A stretch of 64,000 nucleotides of DNA from Nucisporomicrobium flavum (GTDB lineage Bacteria > Actinomycetota > Actinomycetes > Mycobacteriales > Micromonosporaceae), in NCBI RefSeq assembly GCF_016464385.1, contig NZ_JADMLH010000020.1:62001-126000 (forward strand), read 5' to 3'. Below the pieces are notes generated by a model that saw only the letters and a list, made by a program, of their open reading frames with translations, searched no databases and was not told where the DNA came from. How positions within the stretch are numbered: position 1 is the first letter of the stretch; each line of letters opens with the position of its first letter. The position numbers and the translations under genes were made by a program. Shown piece after piece: positions 1 to 8,600 of the stretch.

Positions 1-450
1 TCAAGGCGCGGGCGATGAGGCCGGAGGGGGCGTGCGTGTTAACGCCGTGGCACCGACGGTAACAGCCGTGCACGTTCGGAGCGTGACGCCGCGTCGGCGC
101 ATCCGTCAGTTAGCAACGTCAGTGAGGCCTTGGATGCCTGACCGGGCCTGCCGATCGGTCTCGAGTCCCCGATCCCGCTGTGCCGAGACGGGTGGGACCA
201 CTGGGCCGCAGGACAGCCCCGGACAGCTACGGACAGCTATATCGCTGAGATCCGAGCGGGCAGGGTCGTCAAGGAAGCGACCGACACCCAGCCCCGGCAT
301 CCGTCTTGACCCACACCGCATCCGAAGGCGCGGCTCAGGCAAGGCAGTGGACATCCGTCGGCGCGGTCGCGGCCGAGTCAGGTGACGGCGTCACCGATCT
401 TTGCTCGTGCCGCGGTCTGGGGCTCACCCTTTTCCCGGAATGAGGTAGCC
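1..450. other. Leading intergenic stretch without a supported gene
   Basis: Open frames here are arginine-rich on both strands, lack ribosome binding sites and match no family I know. The first three bases could be the stop codon of a minus-strand gene lying to the left, but too little is visible to claim it. The right part should hold the promoter of the secreted protein starting at 451. Confidence 0.4.
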
Positions 451-894
451 ATGAACAACACCCTCGCTCGTGTAGCCGCTGTTGCCGCCGCGGCGCTGGG
501 CCTGGCGTTCACCGTGGCCACGCCTGCGCTGGCCAGCGCGGACAAGTGCAAGGGCGACGCCTACGCCAGCTGCGTGGCGGTCAACGGAAGCAAGCTGCAC
601 GTCAACTCGATCAAGAGCCGCGTCGCCCTGTACTCGAAAACGTGCCGGTACGGCCACAGCCAGGTGCTGATCAACGGCAAGCACTACGCCGACTCCAACG
701 GCGGCAGGGACAAGGACTACTGCTCCAAGTCGGTCTTCGGCGCCGAGGTCACCACCGGCACCTGGAACGTCAACCGCAACTACGCCAGGGGCACGAAGAT
801 CTGCTCGAAGTTCTGGTGGAGCAACGGCTCGACCAAGCCCGGCAGCGTCAACGGGCACACCAGCTTCGGAACGGCCTGCGCCACCGTCGGCTGA
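451..894 (+). CDS. Small secreted protein with signal peptide
   Basis: 147 aa. The start is ATG 451, preceded by a GAGG box at 442-445; the frame stays open upstream but has no better start. The N-terminus (Met-Asn-Asn-Thr-Leu-Ala-Arg then a long Ala/Val/Leu stretch) is a Sec signal peptide ending near Ala-Leu-Ala-Ser-Ala around residue 29. The mature part has six cysteines, suggesting disulfides, and is rich in Lys, Ser, Gly and Trp. I recognise no family. A hairpin terminator follows directly, so it is probably monocistronic. An extracellular role is inferred from the signal peptide only. Confidence 0.8.
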   Translation: MNNTLARVAAVAAAALGLAFTVATPALASADKCKGDAYASCVAVNGSKLHVNSIKSRVALYSKTCRYGHSQVLINGKHYADSNGGRDKDYCSKSVFGAEVTTGTWNVNRNYARGTKICSKFWWSNGSTKPGSVNGHTSFGTACATVG

Positions 895-901
895 ACGCAG
901 A

Positions 902-933
902 GGCGCGGTGATGCCGCCAGCCATCACCGCGCC
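902..933 (+). terminator. Hairpin after secreted protein gene
   Basis: A perfect 12-bp stem (GGCGCGGTGATG paired with CATCACCGCGCC) with an 8-nt loop starts 8 bases after the stop at 894. There is no U-run, as is common in actinomycetes. Nearly the same hairpin recurs at 4071-4103 after another secreted-protein gene. Confidence 0.75.
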
Positions 934-984
934 TTGGAGCAGAGCCGCACTCGAGCACTTATCCGCTGCCGCCGCGCCTCCCGG
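902..984. repeat. Intergenic repeat copy 1 (hairpin plus downstream block)
   Basis: About 83 bp made of the hairpin at 902-933 and a downstream block ending CTGCCGCCGCGCC. It is similar over its whole length to 4072-4152, including the GCAC-CGAG-CTTA words between hairpin and GC block. The similarity extends beyond what a shared terminator needs. Confidence 0.6.
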
Positions 985-1067
985 CTGTAACGACCAACTC
1001 TGCGATTCCTGCCAACTCTCGGTAATCCACATCGGCTTAAGCCCACGAGAACAAAGAAGGATTCGGC

Positions 1068-1289
1068 ATGCCAACATCTCGGTTCGGAGCCAGTCCCCAC
1101 GGCTTCGGCGTCCGCGGCGTTCATCGTCGAGACAGTCCCCAGGTGTCGACCGATACCCGTCGGCATCTGCTCCGGCGAAAGGATCCCGCCGGTACCACCA
1201 GCGACGGCGCGTTCGCGTATGGCCTGTCGTGTACCGACGGCGGACAGCTGCACCTGCGCGAGCGCCGTGTGGCCGGGCGGTCGTCATGA
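1068..1289 (+). CDS. Small 73-aa protein, first gene of overlapping operon
   Basis: 73 aa. ATG 1068 has a clear Shine-Dalgarno (AAGAAGGA at 1054-1061, 6-base spacing), and its TGA at 1287-1289 overlaps the ATG of the next gene (ATGA), which implies translational coupling. The sequence is Arg/Gly-rich with no membrane segment or signal peptide, one Cys (near residue 55) and a Gly-Phe-Gly-Val-Arg-Gly stretch at about 12-17. I recognise no family. Because it leads an operon with an acetyltransferase-like and a pyruvoyl-decarboxylase-like protein, a substrate peptide is conceivable, but this is speculation. It could also be a leader or regulatory peptide. Confidence 0.6.
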   Translation: MPTSRFGASPHGFGVRGVHRRDSPQVSTDTRRHLLRRKDPAGTTSDGAFAYGLSCTDGGQLHLRERRVAGRSS

Positions 1290-1837
1290 CAGCGGTCGCG
1301 CACACTACGGGCGCCCCTCCGATCGAACAGGCCTGGAAGCTGTACGAAGAGACCTTCGCCGAGATCAACGGCTTGGCCGCGCAGCGACACCTCATGACCT
1401 ACGAAGAATTCCAGTCCGTCTACCACAACGACGAGGTCCGGAAGTTCTACGCCCACGACAGGGCCGGCCGGTTGATCGGGATGGCCACCCTGACCAACAA
1501 CTTGGCCGCCTGGCCGCTCATTTCACCGCCGTACTTCGCCCGCCGCTGGCCGCACTCCCACAAAAGGCAGGCGATCTGGTACTGCGGCTTCGTCGGTGCC
1601 CGTCCAGGCCAGCTGCACGCCTTCCGCGACCTGGTCACCGACATGTACGACCTCATCCGCAGCAACAACGGCATGGCCGTCATGGACTTCTGCACCCACA
1701 ACCTCATCACCCGGCGCCTGCCCGACGCGACGCTCGCACTGCTGAGCCGGCTCGACCCCACCACGCGCATGGAAGTGGCCGACCAGCAGACCTTCATCTT
1801 CTACCGCTTCGGCACCGTCGATGGGCCCCGGCCATGA
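1286..1837 (+). CDS. Acetyltransferase-like (GNAT fold) hypothetical protein
   Basis: 183 aa. The start ATG 1286 overlaps the upstream TGA and the stop overlaps the next ATG at 1834, so it sits in a coupled operon. The segment Asp-Arg-Ala-Gly-Arg-Leu-Ile-Gly-Met-Ala-Thr-Leu (about 56-67) resembles the beta-strand pair of GNAT N-acyltransferases, and a later strand runs through Trp-Tyr-Cys-Gly-Phe-Val-Gly (about 95). The acetyl-CoA loop is not clearly visible, so the GNAT call is tentative. The neighbouring AdoMet-decarboxylase-like gene suggests polyamine-like or peptide modification chemistry. Confidence 0.6.
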   Translation: MTAVAHTTGAPPIEQAWKLYEETFAEINGLAAQRHLMTYEEFQSVYHNDEVRKFYAHDRAGRLIGMATLTNNLAAWPLISPPYFARRWPHSHKRQAIWYCGFVGARPGQLHAFRDLVTDMYDLIRSNNGMAVMDFCTHNLITRRLPDATLALLSRLDPTTRMEVADQQTFIFYRFGTVDGPRP

Positions 1838-2256
1838 CCACCACCACCCAGCATCCCGGCCCGGGCGCCGAGCCCGACGGGCGCGGCGTCGACGGGTTCG
1901 GCATGGAACTGCTGCTCGATCTGTCCGGCTGCAACCCGGACGTGATCACCAGCGCCGCACTGCTGAAAGCCTGGACGGTCACCCTCGCCGACGCGATCGG
2001 CATGACCCGCTGGGGTGAGCCGACAATCGCCCACTTCGGCGAGGGCGACCTCTACGGCTGGACCGTCATCCAGCTCATCACCACCTCCAACATCAACGTC
2101 CACGCCGTCGAAGCCACCGGCGACGCCTACATCAACGTTTTCTCCTGCCGTGGCTTCGACCCCGACGCCGCGACCGCGCTGTCCGTCGAGTTCTTCGGCG
2201 CCACCGCCCACCACGCCCGCGTCATCCAGCGACGCTCACCCGGAAAGGAATCCTGA
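1834..2256 (+). CDS. S-adenosylmethionine decarboxylase-like (SpeH/SpeD family) proenzyme
   Basis: 140 aa, typical of bacterial class 1B AdoMetDC subunits. Known SpeH enzymes self-cleave before a Ser to form a pyruvoyl group and use a His five residues and a Cys twenty residues later. Here Ser85, His90 (Ser-Asn-Ile-Asn-Val-His) and Cys105 (Val-Phe-Ser-Cys) have exactly this spacing. The usual Glu before the Ser is Thr84 and the usual Ser-His is Ser-Asn, so cleavage or substrate may differ. Canonical members supply decarboxylated AdoMet for spermidine; no spermidine synthase is visible here, and the operon holds a small peptide, a GNAT-like protein and DUF397. The ATGA overlap at 1834 and stop/start overlap at 2256 show coupling. 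Confidence 0.8.
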   Translation: MTTTTQHPGPGAEPDGRGVDGFGMELLLDLSGCNPDVITSAALLKAWTVTLADAIGMTRWGEPTIAHFGEGDLYGWTVIQLITTSNINVHAVEATGDAYINVFSCRGFDPDAATALSVEFFGATAHHARVIQRRSPGKES

Positions 2257-2489
2257 TGCGACATCACCTGGACACCGCCGAGTTCCGCAAATCCAGCTAC
2301 AGCAACGGCAACGGTGGCAGCAACTGCGTCGAAGTCGCCCTCCAGGGCGCCGGCGGCGTCGCCGTACGCGACAGCAAGAACCCGCACGACGCGACGCTGC
2401 TGTTCACCGCCGCCGAATGGGACGCGTTCGTCGCCGGCGTCAAAGACGGCGAGTTCGACATCGCCGGCAACCCGAGCCCAGGCGCCTGA
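2256..2489 (+). CDS. DUF397 domain protein
   Basis: 77 aa, all DUF397: Phe-Arg-Lys-Ser-Ser-Tyr-Ser near residue 11, a central Asn-Cys-Val-Glu-Val strand, Arg-Asp-Ser-Lys near 40 and a closing Phe-Thr-Ala-Ala-Glu-Trp-Asp-Ala-Phe. In Streptomyces DUF397 genes usually pair with an XRE regulator (WhiJ/AbaA-like groups). No XRE gene is adjacent here, so this is an orphan, last in the overlapping operon that begins at 1068. Start ATG 2256 shares its A with the upstream TGA. Confidence 0.9.
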   Translation: MRHHLDTAEFRKSSYSNGNGGSNCVEVALQGAGGVAVRDSKNPHDATLLFTAAEWDAFVAGVKDGEFDIAGNPSPGA

Positions 2490-2755
2490 CGGGCACAACG
2501 CCCCCTCGCCCCAAGCTCACCGTCCTGCGAGTCAGCCGGCCAACCCGATCAGCGCGGCAGCCTCAACCAGTCCGCCGCCCTCGCGACCGGCGCCGGCACA
2601 GCTCACAGCAGCGGCTCACCGGACACCACACACAGGCGCGGAGAACGCGCCGCCACGTCGTCGCGTCGGCCACCGGACCGGCAGCCAAGCACCCGCCGAC
2701 GCATCCCGCTGCCCGGGCAAGACCAGATCAGAACCCCACGGAGGACCACGTCACC

Positions 2756-3502
2756 ATGCGACGACGGACCATCTCCACGGCGATCGTCAGCCTTCTGACC
2801 GCCGCCCTGACACTGACCGCCTGCACGACCGGCACCAAACCCGCTCCGCACCCCCGAAGCTCCTCAGCCAAGGCCCCCGCGACCGCGCTCGCCGCCGCGG
2901 CGAACCGGCTCAATGCCGACTCGTTCACGATGACCATGACCGTCAAGATCGATACAACTACCGCCGTCGTGGTCGGCGCCATGGACGCAAACAAGAAGAC
3001 CGGCGCTTTCACGGTCACCACCACACGCAACGGCGCCACCTCGATCAACGAATGGCGCATCCTGGGCGGCACCGTCTACCGCAAGAGCGAAGCCGCAAGC
3101 GCGCCCCGCAACGCGACCAGACCATGGCGGCGGATCAACCAAGCCGACGCACCTGCCCTGGCCGCCAGCTTCGACGGCGCCACCATGGCCGGCCCCCTCA
3201 CCCGAGCAACCGGCGTCCAGCGCACCGGCGAGACCCGCTTCACCGGCTCGTTGACCACCGACGCGGTTGTCGACGCACTCAGCCTGCCCACTCCCGCCAC
3301 CAGCGCGAACACGTCGCTGGCACCCACCGTGGCATTCACCGCCGACCTCGACGAGCAGGGTCGCCTCATCCGCTACCACCTCGACATTCCCCGACGCAAC
3401 GGCACCACCTACCCGCTGGAGCTCACCTACGCCAAATTCGGCCAAGACGTGAGCGTCCAGCCACCGCCAGCCGACGAAATCAGCGGAGCACCAGGCATCT
3501 GA
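2756..3502 (+). CDS. Secreted lipoprotein, LppX/LprAFG-like
   Basis: 248 aa. ATG 2756 follows a strong GGAGGA at 2740-2745. The N-terminus Met-Arg-Arg-Arg plus hydrophobic segment ends in a lipobox Leu-Thr-Ala-Cys with lipidated Cys23. After a Ser/Ala/Pro linker the mature part is beta-rich with repeated Thr-Met-Thr-Met-Thr-Val and Phe-Thr-Val-Thr-Thr strands and a Pro-Trp-Arg-Arg-Ile motif, as in the LppX/LprG-type fold of actinobacterial lipoproteins. It should be anchored on the outer face of the membrane; the ligand is unknown. The 266 bp between 2490 and 2755 hold no gene. Confidence 0.75.
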   Translation: MRRRTISTAIVSLLTAALTLTACTTGTKPAPHPRSSSAKAPATALAAAANRLNADSFTMTMTVKIDTTTAVVVGAMDANKKTGAFTVTTTRNGATSINEWRILGGTVYRKSEAASAPRNATRPWRRINQADAPALAASFDGATMAGPLTRATGVQRTGETRFTGSLTTDAVVDALSLPTPATSANTSLAPTVAFTADLDEQGRLIRYHLDIPRRNGTTYPLELTYAKFGQDVSVQPPPADEISGAPGI

Positions 3503-3697
3503 CACCCGCTGGCACCAGCGTCCGGCCAGCTCTCAACACCACCAGAGGCCAGCGGAGCCGGGCCCCAGACGGGCGGTCGACAAGGACACTACGGCCCGTT
3601 CCACCGCCCACAAGATCACGAAGGAGGGAGAACCCCAAAAACGACCGATCGCAGCGCCATCCGCCTTCTGTACCACCCACACTCGAAAGGACCAGCC

Positions 3698-4042
3698 ATG
3701 AAAACTCGCATCATCCTGGGCGCCGCCGCGCCGCTCGCCCTGGCCGCCGCGTTCATCCTCGGACCGGCCACCGCCAACGCCGCACCCTGTAAAGCCACCT
3801 CCCAGCCGGGTGCGGTGCCCATCACCGCCGCCGGATTCATCGAGACCTCCCCGGCATGGGTCAGCATGCGGGACGGCACACCGCCGTGGGCAGGCGCGGT
3901 CGAGCCAGCAACCGACGGCCGAGGACCGGTCGACGACCCGATCACCGTCCCGGCCGGCCGCGGCGGCTACAACAGCCTCTCGGACCGAGGCTGGGGCCGT
4001 ACACAGGCTCCGGGCGCTGCGCCGGCGATGGCCTGCATGTGA
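3698..4042 (+). CDS. Small secreted protein
   Basis: 114 aa. ATG 3698 has GAAAGGA at 3684-3690. A typical Sec signal peptide (Lys-Thr-Arg, then a Leu/Ala core) ends at Ala-Asn-Ala near residue 28. The mature part is about 86 aa, Gly/Pro/Ala-rich, with two cysteines (one just after cleavage, one next to last) that could form a disulfide. No family is recognised. A hairpin nearly identical to that after the secreted protein at 451-894 follows the gene. Confidence 0.7.
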   Translation: MKTRIILGAAAPLALAAAFILGPATANAAPCKATSQPGAVPITAAGFIETSPAWVSMRDGTPPWAGAVEPATDGRGPVDDPITVPAGRGGYNSLSDRGWGRTQAPGAAPAMACM

Positions 4043-4070
4043 CGGTCCAGCTCACCGGTGGTTGAACACA

Positions 4071-4103
4071 GGGCGCGGTGATGCCGCCGGCATCACCGCG
4101 CCC
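4071..4103 (+). terminator. Hairpin terminator, copy 2
   Basis: A perfect 13-bp stem (GGGCGCGGTGATG with CATCACCGCGCCC) and a 7-nt loop, 28 bases after the stop at 4042. Almost identical to the hairpin at 902-933. Confidence 0.75.
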
Positions 4104-4152
4104 TCGAGCCGGCACCGCACACGAGGCCTTACTGCTGCCGCCGCGCCGCCCT
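4072..4152. repeat. Intergenic repeat copy 2
   Basis: Partner of 902-984: same hairpin, then the same order of GCAC, CGAG, CTTA and CTGCCGCCGCGCC words. It ends about 20 bp before the start of the MFS gene. Confidence 0.6.
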
Positions 4153-4173
4153 GAACCTTCGCGGAGACCTTCC

Positions 4174-5385
4174 ATGACCACCGCCCTGCATCCCCAGCCC
4201 AGTACGACCACTGACGTCACCGATGGACTGCGCCGCTACCGACTTGCGATCAGCCTGATGTTCGGCATCGCCGGCATGAGCATCGGCACGTGGACCGCAC
4301 GGATCCCCACCATCCAGCACAACATCAAGATGGCCGACAGCAAACTGAGCATCTGCCTGCTCATCCTCGCCGTCGGCGGCTTGCTCGGCATGCGCACCGC
4401 CGGCCGGCTCATCGACCGGCACGGCAGCACCACAGTCATGGTCCTGCCATCGCTGGCCCTCGGCGGCGCGCTCCTTCTCGCCGGGCACGCCCCCACGTGG
4501 ACGACGCTGGCCGCCGCCCTGCTCACCTTCGGCATCCTGCACGGCACGCTCAACGTCGCGATGAACGCGGCGGCAGTCTCATGCCAGAACGCGTACGGAC
4601 GGCCGATCATGACCTCCTTCCACGCACTGTTCAGCATCGGCGGCGCCGCCGGCGCCCTGCTATCCGCCGCCTTCGCCCACATCGGCCTCAGCGTCGCCGA
4701 CACCTTCGCCGCCGTCGCCGTCGCGTCCACCGCCGCGGCCGGAGGGGCAATCCACCATCTCAAGCCCGCGCCGGTCTCAAGCCTCAACAGCCAGGAGTCG
4801 ACAGCCGCGGTCGCACCGGTGCAGCGCCGGCCGCGGACCCGGATACTGTTGCTCGGCCTGCTCGCCTTCAGCGCGTTGATCAGCGAAGGCGCCGCGGCTG
4901 ACTGGGCCAGCACCTACCTCACCCGCCTCGGAGCGACCCCCGCCATGGCCGCCACCGCGTACGCGGCCTTCGCCGCGAGCATGACCACCGGTCGGCTCAT
5001 CGGTGACCGCCTCACCAATGCCGTCGCTCCCGCCGCTCTGCTGCGAGGCTGCGGCCTGATCGGCGGAGGCGGCCTCGCCCTCGGCCTCATCGGCGGCACC
5101 CCGGTCACCGCGATCGCCGGGTTCGCCTGCCTCGGCGCCGGACTGTCCTGCGTCGTCCCCCTGCTCTACTCCACCGCCGGAGGGCTCGACCCGGCACGCC
5201 CCGGCACCGCGCTATCGCGAGTGGCCGCACTGGGCTACCTCGGCTACGTCACCGGCCCGGCCATCATCGGCGGCGCCGCCATGCACATCGGCCTCCGCAA
5301 CGCCCTGCTCATCCTCCCAGGCCTTGCAACGCTGCTGGTCATCGCCGCCCCCGTCGTGCACCGCAGCCGCGGCCGACACCACTGA
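4174..5385 (+). CDS. MFS transporter
   Basis: 403 aa. ATG 4174 with GGAGA at 4163-4167. About 12 hydrophobic helices in two halves, with a central hydrophilic loop near residues 195-225 (Pro-Val-Ser-Ser-Leu to Pro-Arg-Thr-Arg). The loop after helix 2 carries Gly-Arg-Leu-Ile-Asp-Arg-His-Gly, the MFS motif A, and a matching Gly-Arg-Leu-Ile-Gly-Asp-Arg-Leu is in the second half. The overall pattern resembles the YbjJ/fucose-permease-like branch. The substrate cannot be read; export of a small molecule is a guess. Confidence 0.85.
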   Translation: MTTALHPQPSTTTDVTDGLRRYRLAISLMFGIAGMSIGTWTARIPTIQHNIKMADSKLSICLLILAVGGLLGMRTAGRLIDRHGSTTVMVLPSLALGGALLLAGHAPTWTTLAAALLTFGILHGTLNVAMNAAAVSCQNAYGRPIMTSFHALFSIGGAAGALLSAAFAHIGLSVADTFAAVAVASTAAAGGAIHHLKPAPVSSLNSQESTAAVAPVQRRPRTRILLLGLLAFSALISEGAAADWASTYLTRLGATPAMAATAYAAFAASMTTGRLIGDRLTNAVAPAALLRGCGLIGGGGLALGLIGGTPVTAIAGFACLGAGLSCVVPLLYSTAGGLDPARPGTALSRVAALGYLGYVTGPAIIGGAAMHIGLRNALLILPGLATLLVIAAPVVHRSRGRHH

Positions 5386-5660
5386 CTGGCGAAGACCCGG
5401 CCGATAAGCATCCGTAGCGGCGATCATGTCGAGGTGACTGACGAGACGGTGCCCGGCGGGCATAGGTGAAGCACGACGGTGTCGAAGTCGGCGGAATACT
5501 GGTCGCTACATCAGTGATGTGTATCCGGAGTCAGCCGTCGTCGCCGCCTACCGGCGGCAGATTCCTGAGGTATGTCGTACCCCTCCGATAGCCTGCGTGT
5601 CACCGGGCAGCCGGGGATGCAACAACATCTAAGGATCCCTGCACCGGTGCCGTGGCATGA

Positions 5661-8600
5661 GTGACATTGCGAGTTCTTCTGCACCTTTCACTTCGATGGG
5701 GTTTGGATCAATTGGCTGGCCGGCGACGCGCTTCCTTCCTTCCGACACTCACGGTGGCGCTGCTGACATCTCTGGTTGGCACGTCACTGTCCATCACGGG
5801 CAACCTTGCCAGTGATGTGATCAAGCTGCCGCCGTGGCTGTCATGGGTGCAAGACCACCCGGTCTGGGCCTCGCTTGCGCTCACCATGGTGATGTTCGCC
5901 CTGTGGGCTGCTGGCCACTTTCTCGGCGAGGCCGGGCCGCAACCAGCCACCGGCGACGAGCTGGCAGGTACGGCCGAGGGGCTGCACGATCAGCTTGGCC
6001 GTATCGAGATCAGCCAGATGGAGAACGACGACCGCATACTCAAACGGCTGCCACCTCTCGCCCGGCAAATCATCGAGGGCGATATCGACCACCAGAGCAC
6101 CTGGCAGGTCATTGTCGGTTTCACCCGAGACGCGACCGACCCCTTCCTGATGGCGCGGGAATGGGCCGTAGCACCTCCCGCTGGCGCTGATGCGCTGTCG
6201 GCAGACGGTCAGCTCTGCGTAGCGGAGATCCTGCTGGCATACGGGCAGCCGAAGGCCGCGCTCCGGTTCATCCGTGCCGCGCTCGATCTTGGTGTCACTC
6301 CACGCTTGTTCTGGCTATTCCGCGCCCATCAAATTGCTGGCGCCGCAGAGGATGAAACCACCGCACTCGCTTTGCTCGACGAAGCCGACCAGATCGATCC
6401 CAGCTATCCTCTGACCGCCGCGGCACGACTCAATCACGCTGGCCAGTGGGAGGAAGCCGCTTCGGTTCTCGCCCAATTTCGGCCCACGACGGACTGGGAA
6501 CGTGACGCAGCAGCATTAGTTGCGTCGGTCGTATTCGCAAACCTCGAGCGACTCAATGACGCCGTCACTGCCCTCGACTCGATAGCCGATCGCACCCTCT
6601 GGTCGGGCAACCTCCTCACCCTCGCACGGCTGCTCATGCAGCGATCACAGACAGGGGGAGGAGACAGCCGGTGGAAAGATGCCGCCCGCGCCCGCGAACT
6701 GGCCCTCCACGCACGAAACATGCGCCGTTCGTGGCGAGGCGACAGCGCAGAGGCGGTCGCCGCCGCAGCTGAGGCCATGTTTGTCGGGGATGACCCTGCC
6801 GCGGTATGGACCATCACGCGTCCCCCACTCGACGGTGAGGCAACGCCGGCTGAAGCGGCCGATGCTCGCGTACTCTCCCTCGCCGCCATCGCAGCCGCGG
6901 TGACTGGGCGACCCGTGCAGGCAGAGCAGCTAGCGGCCGAGTCCGGGGACGAATTCGTCAAGCTACAGGTCAGCGCCGAAATCCTGGCCGGGCCGTCACT
7001 CGATGGCCAACCCCGCCCTCCCGAATCAGCCATCGAAGCATGGAAGCGGGTGGCCGACGCAGCCACCACCGACGGGCAACGCCTCCACGCGTTGAGATAC
7101 CTAGCCCTCTCCGGCGCCTCCCACCCTTGCGCCGAAGCGATGAGAGAAAAGTATCCCGACGCCATGGCGGATATCGACCAAACTCGGGAGATCTTCCTGC
7201 TCGACGGACCCGAAGCTGACAACCGGCTACGCGGGCTGGAGCACAAATCGCCGTTGGCATCTATCCGACGCGCCGAACTCATCCGAGCCATTGGGGACCT
7301 GCCTCGTGCAGCTCAAGTGCTCGTGGACGCCACCCAACGTTGGGAAGACCCCCGGCTATTGCTGATGGCTACCGACTGCTACATGCAGGACGGGGACTGG
7401 GTCAGCGCCAAGGAGGTCGCCCGACAAACGATTGCCGAAGCAGGAAGCCTCTGGCCCGGCCGAGCGACTGCCCTGCGCCGGCTGGTCGACATCGAAATTG
7501 CCCTCCATGACTGGACCAGCGCCATCGCCGCGTGCCGCTCGCTGCTCGAACTCGACGACGAAGACGACGACGCCCGTTGGAACCTAGCCCTCTGCCAATT
7601 CCGTGACGGTGATCCACAGGCTGCCCTGCAGACCCTGCAACGTCATGGGCTGCCCCAGCCCACCACCCCACAACGCGCGCTGTTCCTGCTCGACCTCATC
7701 CGCAGGTTCGGCGACGCTGCCGAAGTCGCCAGAACTGCCCTGGCACAGCTACGCGCCTTCCCCGATGACGAAGCTCTGCACCTGGCCGCGATGAACGCCA
7801 TCAACACCCGCATCGACCGCACTGACCTGCCGGAGCCGATGAGCCTGGAAGTGTCTGATGCCTGGACCACGTTCTTCGAGCGGTATCCCGCCAGCAACCG
7901 CATCACCACATACACCTTCGATGACAATGTCGTGCCCGCCGACATGGAGGCGATGCTGCGCGCGCAAGCAGCCAGCTACCAAACAATCCGCAATGCCATC
8001 ATCAACGATCTGCTGCCAATAGGCATGCTGTCGCCACTGGTAGGCAAGCCCTATGCGGCGATATTCCCGTACCGGCCACTCGGGTACAACAGGATCGCCT
8101 CACCAATCCAGCAAGACCTGCTCATAGAGACTCAACACGCACGAGACGCCATAGACCACGACTGCCTCCTCGACGCCAGCGCCCTATTCACGTTGGCACT
8201 CATACCAGATGTAGCAACCACACTGCTGCAGCTGCTCGGCCGAGGACTCACCACCGCCGCCGGCCTCGAAGACATCCTCTCCGCCGACGACTACTTCAAC
8301 CTGCCGTCCGCCGGAACCCTGGGATTCGACCCCGACCAAGACCGCCTCTTCGCCACCGAGACCGACGACGACATACGCCAACGCCAACGCCAACAGATCA
8401 AAGCGATGCTCACCCACGCACGCCACTTGCGGCGCGTCGGCCACTCCACACTGCTGCACCTCCCCACACTCTTCGGTGACCCGGCACCCACGTGGCTGAT
8501 CAACACCGACGCAGCCAAATCCCAAGACATCGCCTTCTGGTGCGACGACCTCGGCCTACGCCGACTCGCCCACGCCCACGGCGTACGCACCTTCGGCACC

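Noticed and set aside
5657..5830. ATG-started short frame overlapping the GTG start of the TPR-PIN gene
   Set aside because: Ends after about 50 codons and lacks a ribosome site; the GTG frame contains the membrane helices and continues for 1176 codons.
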